A stretch of DNA of 39,369 bases from assembly GCA_021736385.1 (NCBI GenBank), contig JAIPFY010000028.1, forward strand, positions 1-39,369, written 5' to 3'. Shown one piece after another: positions 33,475 to 39,369 of this stretch; the first letter of the stretch is position 1; each line of letters opens with the position of its first letter. The notes beneath the pieces are model-generated. The model did no database searches. It was not told where the DNA came from and saw nothing but the letters and a program-made list of their open reading frames with translations. A program made the translations under genes and the position numbers. The stretch is from Spirochaetia bacterium. Lineage in GTDB: Bacteria; Spirochaetota; Spirochaetia; CAKZLE01.

Positions 33475-34290
33475 ATGACAGAACAGGTGAACAAGCAGGA
33501 TGACTTCGAAAAGGATCGAGAGAAGAACAAATACCTCATACCGAACATTGCCCGGGCACTGAGGATCATGGAGCATCTTGCACGGAAGGTCAGGGAAGCG
33601 GGTATCGCGGAACTTGCGACCGAGTTGAACTATCCGAACAACAGCGTGTTCAGGATCATCAGGAGTCTGGAGTTCTATGGGTATGTGGAAGAGCATAATA
33701 GAAAGTATCGCCTCACTCCCAGATTGCTCTACCTCGGGTATGCTGGCATGCGAAACAACGGTATCACCGATAATGCCATCGACATCATGCAGGAGCTGCG
33801 TGATGATGTGAACGAGACCGTGATGATCGGGAAGCTGCTGGGGAATCAGGTGGTGATCATCGAGCAGCTGCTCTCCTATCAATATATCAAGTTCTCCACT
33901 GAGATCGGGGCCTATGTGAACATCCATGCCTCGGCTCCCGGTAAGGCTATCCTTGCCTTCCTCCCGGATAACGAGAAGAACAAGGTGCTCGATCAGATCG
34001 TGTTCACCCGCTACACGAATGTGACCATACCCAGTAAGCGTGAGATGCTTGAAGAACTCTCCCGTGTAGCATCCAAAGGATTCGCCATCGATAATGGGGA
34101 ACAGATCCCGGAGATCCACTGCGTCGGAGCCCCCATATTCGACTACCGGCACTATCCAGTGGCAGCTATCTGGGTCTCAGGACCTGCGTTCAGGTTCTGC
34201 CCTGAGGTCCAGGAACGAGTGGGGCAGAAGATGAAGGAGTATGCACTGCGCATATCCTATCGTTTCGGCTTCGATCCCGGACTGCTCTAA
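33475..34290 (+). CDS. IclR-family transcriptional regulator
   Basis: A 271-residue regulator. N-terminal winged helix (about 20-80): IARALRIMEHLARKVREAGI, then LNYPNNSVFRIIRSLEFYGYV. C-terminal effector domain (about 95-265) with NETVMIGKLLGNQVVIIEQL, IHASAPGKAILAFLP and GAPIFDYRHYPVAAIWVSGP. It follows the permease by 162 bases on the same strand and most likely controls the sugar/polyol operon. IclR proteins usually bind a small metabolite of the pathway. GGGAAAGG lies upstream of the ATG. A 10-bp terminator-like hairpin follows. Confidence 0.88.
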   Translation: MTEQVNKQDDFEKDREKNKYLIPNIARALRIMEHLARKVREAGIAELATELNYPNNSVFRIIRSLEFYGYVEEHNRKYRLTPRLLYLGYAGMRNNGITDNAIDIMQELRDDVNETVMIGKLLGNQVVIIEQLLSYQYIKFSTEIGAYVNIHASAPGKAILAFLPDNEKNKVLDQIVFTRYTNVTIPSKREMLEELSRVASKGFAIDNGEQIPEIHCVGAPIFDYRHYPVAAIWVSGPAFRFCPEVQERVGQKMKEYALRISYRFGFDPGLL

Positions 34291-34301
34291 GAGCCTTCTC
34301 C

Positions 34302-34326
34302 GTGCAGGTCCTCTGTGGACCTGCAC
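34302..34326 (+). terminator. Hairpin terminator after the IclR gene
   Basis: GTGCAGGTCC and its exact complement form a 10-bp stem with a 5-base loop, 12 bases after the stop codon. No strong T run follows, so it may be a weak or Rho-assisted terminator before acetate kinase. Confidence 0.6.
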
Positions 34327-34519
34327 CCAACCGACAGTGATGGTACTACCTCAGCTACCGTTCTATGAGCTCTGCCATAGCTCTGTCCTGAGGTGGTCCC
34401 CGGATCGTGTGCATGGGGGTACCGGCAGGGCAGTTTGATCACCGCCGGTACTGCGACCGACGAAACGCACCGTATACAGAATAGGAACTCATCAGGATCC
34501 ACATAAGGAGGGTCGGACT

Positions 34520-35746
34520 ATGGAAGGAACATCCGAAGAGCGAATTCATGTCCTCTGTCTCAATGGAGGCAGCTCATCGATCAAAGTCTCAATTAAACGT
34601 GTCTGCGGGGACAGGGTCTCATCAGTTGCCAGTTTTAACTGTCAGGGGCTCGGTACTGCAGTCGGGTATATCGACTGCAGGGATGAGCACGGCCTCGAGC
34701 GCATCACTGGCAGTTTCAAAGATCATAGCACCGCACTGCATGCCGTCATGCAGCTGATCACCGGGTCCTACCCGGGACTGAACATAGCAGCGGTGGGGCA
34801 TCGAGTAGCCCATGGGGGAAAGCGGTTCACCCGCTCAGTACTCATTGATGGCCCAGAGGGGAGGGTACTCAACGAGATTCAGCGGTGCTCAGGATTGGCT
34901 CCCCTGCACAATCCTGTGAACCATCGTCTGATCATGGCAGCTCTTGCCGATCCCCTGCTTGCTGGTATCCCGCATGCAGCAGTCTTCGATACCCAGTTCC
35001 ATGCCGGCATCCCTGACCACGCAGCCTGCTATGCCGTACCCAAAGCATGGATCACCGACCATGATATTCGACGCTACGGGTTTCACGGGACCTCGTATGC
35101 CTACATCCTGAGACGGTATGTACAGCTGACCGGGAGATCGATCGATGACTGTGATCTGGTCATAGCGCATCTGGGCAACGGATGTTCGATGGCCAAGATC
35201 CACAACGGGATCAGCTGTGATACCTCGATGGGAGTCACGCCGCTCGAAGGACTGGTGATGGGGACTCGCAGCGGGGATGTGGATCCCGGTCTCATATCAC
35301 TGATGGCAGAGAGACTGGGGAAGCAGGAGTCTGAGATCACCCATATCCTCAACCATGAGTCTGGGGTCTATGGGCTGTATGGAAAAGGGACGAAGGAGGT
35401 CTATGAGATACGACAGGCGGCAGAGCAGGGGGACAGGGATGCTCTGCTGGTACTGGATGTGGTAGCCTACAGGATCGCATCATACTTCTGTTCATACCTG
35501 GGTACGCTGAAGCAGCCACAGGCGATCGTATTCACCGGAGGGGTCGGTGAGCATGAGGGATTCATTCGCCGGAAGGTCCTGGAGTTCATGCCGCTGTTCT
35601 CATGGGAGATCGATGAAGAGCACAATGCCTTGGAGGGCGACGAGGTGGTTATAGCACACAGTGCGCTGATTCCCTCCCTGCAGGCCTGGGTCATCCCGAC
35701 TGATGAAGAGCATATCTTTGCTCTGGAAGCGGCTGCCTTTCGCTGA
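34520..35746 (+). CDS. ackA: Acetate kinase
   Basis: A 408-residue ASKHA-fold kinase converting acetyl phosphate and ADP to acetate and ATP, a core step of fermentation. Visible: CLNGGSSSIKVSI (N-x-GSSS phosphate loop), GHRVAHGGKRF with the catalytic arginine, AVFDTQFHAGIP with the catalytic aspartate, YGFHGTSYAYI, LVIAHLGNGCS, and VFTGGVGEHEGFIR. All key residues are present; length is normal for the family. AAGGAGG lies 8 bases before the ATG. It follows the IclR gene by 229 bases, with a hairpin between, so it may have its own promoter. No phosphotransacetylase is nearby. A propionate or other acyl kinase activity is possible but less likely. Confidence 0.88.
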   Translation: MEGTSEERIHVLCLNGGSSSIKVSIKRVCGDRVSSVASFNCQGLGTAVGYIDCRDEHGLERITGSFKDHSTALHAVMQLITGSYPGLNIAAVGHRVAHGGKRFTRSVLIDGPEGRVLNEIQRCSGLAPLHNPVNHRLIMAALADPLLAGIPHAAVFDTQFHAGIPDHAACYAVPKAWITDHDIRRYGFHGTSYAYILRRYVQLTGRSIDDCDLVIAHLGNGCSMAKIHNGISCDTSMGVTPLEGLVMGTRSGDVDPGLISLMAERLGKQESEITHILNHESGVYGLYGKGTKEVYEIRQAAEQGDRDALLVLDVVAYRIASYFCSYLGTLKQPQAIVFTGGVGEHEGFIRRKVLEFMPLFSWEIDEEHNALEGDEVVIAHSALIPSLQAWVIPTDEEHIFALEAAAFR

Positions 35747-35768
35747 AAAGCGTACCAGAGTCCTCGTA

Positions 35769-36767
35769 TCAGATTTCAGCCATGTGCTGCAGTTTGGTGA
35801 TCTGATCCTGACAACCGAGTACGAGCATATGCACCCCCGGGTACAGGACGGTGTTCGAGCTGGGATTGAAGGTCGATTTTCCCTCCTTCCCTTTCACTGC
35901 CAGCACGATCAGTCCGGTCTTCTCCGGTATCTTCGCATCTTTGAGCAGTTTTCCGGCCAGCGGTGAGTTCTCGGTCACTTCGATCTCTCCCAGATCCAGA
36001 GTATCCTCCCCGATGCGGGTGATGGTGTCAAGGAAGGAGATGACCTGAGGTCTGAGCATGAGAAAGGCCATCCTGTTCCCCCCGAGTTCGTTGGGGGAGA
36101 TGGTATTATTGGCTCCTGCCTTGAGGAGCTTCTGCGGTGCGGTTGCCTCGATGGCTTTCGAGACGATCTGCATCGTGCTGTTCATCCCTCGTGCAGTAAG
36201 GACAGTGAAGACATTCTCGGCATCGGTATCAAGGCAGGAGACCAGTCCCTTCGCAGATTCGATCCGTGCCTGCAGGAGGGTATCTTCGACTGTTGCATCA
36301 CCATGGATCACGGTAAAGCCCTGGTTGAGCAGTTCATCACATCGCTGCTGGTTCTCTTCGATGATGACGAACTCTGCATGACTGCGGGTGAACTGATCGA
36401 TGAGACTGACACTGGTCTGTCCTGCACCGCATATGATATAGTGGTCTTTCATGGATCTGAGTCTCCTTTTGTTCCGCTTGTTCCTGATCGCCCGTCTGAA
36501 CTCTCCTTCGGCAAGGAATACTGCGAGCTGAGAGAAGGCATAGGCTACGATCCCCAGTCCGCTGATGATGATCAGCATGGTGAAGAGTTTTCCCCCGGTA
36601 TCGAGATCCTGGATCTCCCGGTAGCCTACGGTCGAGATCGTGATGACGGTCATGTAGAGGGCATCGATGACATCCACCTGCAGGATCATCATGTAGCCTG
36701 TGGTCCCGACGACCAGCAGGATCACGACCAGATACAGCAGAAACAGGTTCTTGGGCTGTTCTCTCAC
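35769..36767 (-). CDS. MthK-like potassium channel with RCK (TrkA) domains
   Basis: A 332-residue protein. Two membrane helices (about 8-29 and 60-85) flank a pore loop with the filter T46-V47-G48-Y49-R50-E51; most K+ channels have GYGD, here the second Gly is Arg. RCK N-domain from about residue 107: DHYIICGAGQTSVSLIDQF (Rossmann GxGxxS), EFVIIEENQQRCDEL, VIHGDATVEDTLLQA. RCK_C from about 245: LGEIEVTENSPLAGKLLKDAK. The start is GTG at 36767 with AAGGAG 5 bases upstream. It is convergent with ackA, 22 bases between stops. Its role is K+ flux or osmotic balance, gated by ligands of the RCK ring. Confidence 0.85.
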   Translation of the reverse strand: MREQPKNLFLLYLVVILLVVGTTGYMMILQVDVIDALYMTVITISTVGYREIQDLDTGGKLFTMLIIISGLGIVAYAFSQLAVFLAEGEFRRAIRNKRNKRRLRSMKDHYIICGAGQTSVSLIDQFTRSHAEFVIIEENQQRCDELLNQGFTVIHGDATVEDTLLQARIESAKGLVSCLDTDAENVFTVLTARGMNSTMQIVSKAIEATAPQKLLKAGANNTISPNELGGNRMAFLMLRPQVISFLDTITRIGEDTLDLGEIEVTENSPLAGKLLKDAKIPEKTGLIVLAVKGKEGKSTFNPSSNTVLYPGVHMLVLGCQDQITKLQHMAEI

Positions 36768-36928
36768 GGGATCTCCTTCTTGCAGCAGCTTCTGTGTAAG
36801 AGTATCACATTATGACGAAGAGCACTACCAGAGTGTTCGATACGGCGAACTACCTCACCGATCACGCTGGGGTAAAGGTATTCGATCATGAGTGATATGT
36901 TCTGGTTGGATGAACTTCCATCACTGGT

Positions 36929-37309
36929 TCAGTAGTGAGCAAGTTGATTCCACTGAATGGATTGACTGGTCCAGTGATCTGTCATCGCCTGAGTAAACTC
37001 CTGTTTGACCAGTTTCCCTCGTCCTATGTTCCATGATCCAACATCTTTTCGGATCACCAGACCTTCGGCTGGACCATTTCGATACCGGCTCGGTACTTCT
37101 CTGAGCATAATCATCAGGTCTGTGACGGAAAAGTGCCCGTAGCTGATACGGGGTACCGTATGCAGACCTGCCAGCGCAGCCCATCTGTTGCGTTGGTCAG
37201 CACTCCAGAACCGATCGGATCCTCTGTCATAGATATCAAAGAGGTGACTACGCAGGGCACTGCAAGGTGGAAGACTTTGAAGTAGTAGAAAACGAGGCAT
37301 TGCAACCAT
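36929..37309 (-). pseudogene. C-terminal remnant of an RNA ligase (T4 Rnl-like nucleotidyltransferase)
   Basis: The frame reads LFDIYDRGSDRFWSADQRN, GLHTVPRISYGHF, SRYRNGPAEGLVIRKD and GKLVKQEFTQAMTDHW. These match the C-terminal half of small RNA ligase-domain proteins: a FDIYD strand, motif IV (EGLVIR) and motif V (KLVK). The N-terminal half with the nucleotidyl-acceptor lysine (KxDG motif I) is missing: upstream of about 37310 there is no matching sequence, and the first ~20 residues of the frame already look degraded. No ribosome site is clear. I read it as a truncated relic. It sits at the border between the core and the right-hand accessory DNA. Confidence 0.6.
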
Positions 37310-37364
37310 GGTATGGTACCGACAAGGGATAGAACTCCGTCTGTGGCTAGTGTTTTGTTATCAC

Positions 37365-38009
37365 TCAGATAACATCGAATAGTATTAACAGTTGGCTCAG
37401 ATCCTCCTGATCTGTATCTAAGTAGGTAAACCCATGGTTCTTATACAATTCAATGAGTTTTTCATTATTATCAACCTCAATCAAAATTGATGACCCTCCT
37501 ACTCTATATTGGACTTCTGACAAAATCGGATAGATTTCACTCAAGATATCAGAGAGACTGAGATCTTGAGTGGAATATGCATCATTTCTGCCAATTTGAC
37601 CGATGAGGTAAACATTATAGTAATCTATATCAGGTGGGATTGATGAAATGGTCTTACCTGGTTTGTTATTCCTCTTTAATGCACCCCTGAATACTTCTTT
37701 TTGCGTAAAAAGGGTCTTCAAAGCTAATGAAAAATAACCCAATATCTTATTTGATTCATTCAAAATGAGATACGTTCTAGAACGATCTTGCTTTTCATAC
37801 ATGATGCATTTATCAGCAACAGTCAAAAAGCTTTGTACATCTTGATTCTTTGAACAGGAAAAGGTTCCAAGAAAAGATAGCAACCGTTCTTCTGAAGTTC
37901 TTCTGATATGCTTTGCATTCTCAACGCCGGATATATACTGATATGGTGTCACTTCACCATCGTCGGTTACTATGGTGTTTTTTTCAGTTATTCTTTCAAG
38001 ATCAAGCAA
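37365..38009 (-). CDS. GNAT-family acetyltransferase, toxin-like
   Basis: A GNAT protein of about 214 residues (start uncertain). Visible: LGTFSCSKNQDVQSFL, SRTYLILNESNKILGYFSLALK (strands 2-4), YLIGQIGRND, GGSSILIEVDNNEKLIELYKNHGFTYL (acetyl-CoA and C-terminal strands). This order, with the SCS-x-N/D-x-D-x-x-x-F-L start, is found in toxin-like GNATs preceded by a small antitoxin-like gene, as here (38101-38271). The frame is open from about 38090 but has no ATG or GTG before TTG 38009, which has only a close AGAGGG; the true start may be TTG or an unusual codon, or the 5' end is damaged. AT-rich compared with the core; likely acquired. Confidence 0.65.
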   Translation of the reverse strand: MLDLERITEKNTIVTDDGEVTPYQYISGVENAKHIRRTSEERLLSFLGTFSCSKNQDVQSFLTVADKCIMYEKQDRSRTYLILNESNKILGYFSLALKTLFTQKEVFRGALKRNNKPGKTISSIPPDIDYYNVYLIGQIGRNDAYSTQDLSLSDILSEIYPILSEVQYRVGGSSILIEVDNNEKLIELYKNHGFTYLDTDQEDLSQLLILFDVI

Positions 38010-38100
38010 TTCCCTCTTTACTAACTCATTGAGAAGGAAGTCATCTGAAGCTTTCTGCAGAGGATATATGGTTCGTAAGATAATGAGGCCTCAATATGTT

Positions 38101-38271
38101 CTAGAATTCTTGTAGGATGCTGTTCACTTGAGAAGCAGAAACAGTTTTGCTGCCTGTAGGCGTAACTTTTCGCTCTTTATGGTAAGCCCCTTCTTTCATA
38201 GAGGTTTTTAAGAGTTGTATTGCTTCTTTACTCGTAACGATTATGTCACGAGAAAACGATTTTGTAGCCAT
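38101..38271 (-). CDS. Small (56-residue) antitoxin-like protein upstream of the GNAT gene
   Basis: An ATG at 38271 with GGAGGT about 8 bases upstream opens a 56-codon frame: MATKSFSRDIIVTSKEAI, QLLKTSMKEGAYHKERK, then a Ser/Thr-rich tail ending VNSILQEF. The N-terminal S-R-x-I-x-V-T-x-x-E-A-I pattern is like the DNA-binding strand-helix start of several small antitoxins. It ends just before the GNAT reading frame and is driven by a near-consensus promoter (38305-38333), so the two form a small operon resembling a GNAT toxin-antitoxin pair. No family was recognised for certain; the role is inferred from context and size. Confidence 0.6.
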   Translation of the reverse strand: MATKSFSRDIIVTSKEAIQLLKTSMKEGAYHKERKVTPTGSKTVSASQVNSILQEF

Positions 38272-38304
38272 ATAGTCTTACCTCCATGAAAAGATCGTAC
38301 TTAA

Positions 38305-38333
38305 AATATAAGACAGTCACATTATGATGTCAA
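38305..38333 (-). promoter_or_regulatory. Near-consensus sigma-70 promoter of the small-protein/GNAT operon
   Basis: On the minus strand TTGACA (38328-38333) and TATATT (38305-38310) are separated by exactly 17 bases, 34 bases upstream of the 56-residue gene start. An ACAT/ATGT inverted repeat lies at the -35 edge and spacer and could be an operator. It is the best promoter match in the window. Confidence 0.75.
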
Positions 38334-39004
38334 CTAGTCAAAAAACATAGAGTCAAAACTCAGAGTTATTTCTACAACCAAACAGCCATGATAGTCTTTT
38401 GATACTAACGCATAGGTATTGAAGGTCCCCAGAGATATCGTATCTCCACACGTTTTCTCCAACAACATCTGAGAAAAGAGTTTCCGCTTGGGCCCGTTGG
38501 AAATGAAAGTGGCTGGTTCCTTTCGTTCTGATTCGGGTGGATCAAGCTTCTGTACGATATTCTCGATCATTGATACGGTCAGGAATCATAGAGGTAATCC
38601 CATCGAAGCTCTCTCAGTACGATTTACGAACTCATGTTTCCTAGACGTTCTCAATTGCTCTGGTGTTGATGACCTGAATAGTTACCTTCATTGATGACAT
38701 CCTGTACCTCAAGATTCGTCGGCAATTCCCACTCGATGGAAAAACTCAGAGGCTGGGTGATGTCATGATCATGGACGCAATCGGTATAGGTCCCGAGGTC
38801 GATCATCGAATTGTCATCTCCCAGATGAAGAGACCGTTTGTTATCAGTGGATTGTGCCGTCTGCTTGAGTGCCAACAATAGATGGCCGAGACTGCTTTTT
38901 CCTGCACTATTGGCTCCAAAGATCACAGTCAACGGTGCAAGTCTGATCTTACCTGTATCCTTCCATCCCTTGAAATTCTTGATATGTAAAGAAGTTAACA
39001 TCAT
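38334..39004 (-). pseudogene. Decayed AAA ATPase gene (RecF/OLD-like), frameshifted and interrupted
   Basis: It starts MMLTSLHIKNFKGWKDTGKI, then RLAPLTVIFGANSAGKSSLG: a clear ABC-class N-terminus with Walker A GANSAGKS. The frame ends at 38651 after 117 codons. A second frame resumes around 38640 with FVNRTERASMGLPL, meets a stop near 38587, and continues MIENIVQKLDPPESERKE to 38334. No signature, Walker B or H-loop is found, so most of the gene is lost. Best read as a relic of an anti-phage-type ATPase, unlike the intact one at 854-2146 in sequence. Frame order and breaks are clear; the family assignment of the second frame is not. Confidence 0.65.
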
Positions 39005-39138
39005 TTTATCCTTGACTATGAGGTATTGGTGACTATTTTATCACATACCTGAAAACGTATATATAAAAAAATAACCAAGCTCAACCATATGGTGTATAAT
39101 GAATTACCAACAAAACGTTAAACACCAGGAGGGTGAGC

Positions 39139-39258
39139 TTGATTAAGTTGAATTCTACACCAGAAACCCTATCTAGCACAGGGGGAATCGTACTCGCTGG
39201 GAAGATTTTTTCCAAAATTGGACTTTCACCTCCTGAATTTCCGGAATTTTGGACATAG
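39139..39258 (+). mobile_element. IS1380-type transposase, N-terminal remnant
   Basis: A TTG at 39139, with AGGAGGG 5 bases upstream and a TATAAT about 40 bases upstream, opens a 39-residue frame containing STGGIVLAGKIFSKIGL. This resembles the N-terminus of IS1380-family transposases, which carry a GG-hydrophobic-LL-x-x-hydrophobic-GL block there. The frame runs into unrelated sequence (SPPEFPEFWT) and stops, so the rest of the element is missing. Assignment rests on one short motif. Confidence 0.45.
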
Positions 39259-39271
39259 ATAAAATCCAGCA

Positions 39272-39369
39272 TCATTCAACGATCATCCCATGCTTCAGTT
39301 TTCGTTTTTTCAACTCATTTTTCACTGCTCGTGGGATGTCGATTCGGAGTTGAGAATCTTTGGCTATCC
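39272..39369 (-). CDS. C-terminal end of a small basic protein entering from the right edge
   Basis: On the minus strand the last 32 residues read AKDSQLRIDIP, then RAVKNELKKRKLKHGMIVE, and stop at 39272. The short R-I-D-I-P strand followed by a basic helix recalls small ribbon-helix-helix or antitoxin-type proteins. The start lies outside the window, so length and family are uncertain. Confidence 0.4.
   Translation of the reverse strand, partial: IAKDSQLRIDIPRAVKNELKKRKLKHGMIVE

Noticed and set aside
1-39369. CRISPR array, tRNA or rRNA genes
   Set aside because: No regularly spaced repeats and no cloverleaf or rRNA-like sequence were seen in reading the window.

Overview
The window looks like chromosomal DNA from an anaerobic, fermentative bacterium. 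I favour a spirochaete of the Sphaerochaeta/Treponema type, at moderate confidence. The reasons are a sugar-binding protein with a short GGSQE-type mature N-terminus, lipoproteins with spirochaete-like short signals, a histidine kinase with a seven-helix sensor, abundant Fe-S and acetate-kinase metabolism, and strong AGGAG ribosome sites. No rRNA, tRNA or CRISPR array was seen. The core (about 2.9-36.8 kb) has moderate GC and a very high density of GATC. Both ends are AT-richer and carry transposase fragments and broken genes.

Left end (1-2.9 kb): the first codons of an IS1182-type transposase run off the edge, a 190-bp duplicated piece of an ATPase gene follows, and then an intact two-gene module of SMC/OLD-like ATPase plus a small TOPRIM-like protein, a candidate defence system. 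From 2.9 to 6.8 kb lies a two-gene surface-polysaccharide operon: a flippase fused to a CelD/FemAB-like acyltransferase, followed by a stand-alone acyltransferase. From 7.4 to 9.6 kb are a DUF6933/pRiA4b-ORF3 fusion protein with an acidic C-terminal region and a LUD-domain protein.

From 9.5 to 17.6 kb is an envelope-stress type cluster: a FtsX-like ABC exporter (permease then ATPase), a CPBP membrane protease homologue, an OmpR-type regulator with a 7TM sensor kinase, and a DUF3089 lipoprotein hydrolase. From 18.0 to 20.5 kb are an RCC1-repeat lipoprotein, with a C10 tract in its upstream region, and a TIGR02452/PARG-like ADP-ribose hydrolase with a structured leader.

From 20.8 to 26.5 kb is an unusual four-gene operon: DUF5692 membrane protein, HypB, a large Fe-S/FAD GltD-like oxidoreductase and HypA, with no hydrogenase or other hyp genes in view. 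It is divergent from a FadR-family regulator, and each side carries a matching TGGTAWTACCA palindrome. From 27.0 to 35.7 kb is a sugar or polyol catabolic operon: iron alcohol dehydrogenase, FGGY kinase, ribose-type binding protein, ATPase and permease, then an IclR regulator and acetate kinase.

Right end (35.8-39.4 kb): a two-helix K+ channel with RCK domain, the remnant of an RNA ligase, a GNAT acetyltransferase with an upstream 56-residue protein under a near-consensus promoter (toxin-antitoxin-like), a decayed ATPase gene, an IS1380-type transposase N-terminus, and the end of a small gene entering from the right.

The least expected sequence signals are two perfect 15-bp-arm, 2-nt-loop palindromes inside unrelated coding regions (3877-3908 and 14882-14913), the HypA/HypB oxidoreductase operon, the hairpin-rich leader of the PARG-like gene, and the two defence-like modules at the ends. 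All functions are read from sequence motifs alone; no database search was possible.
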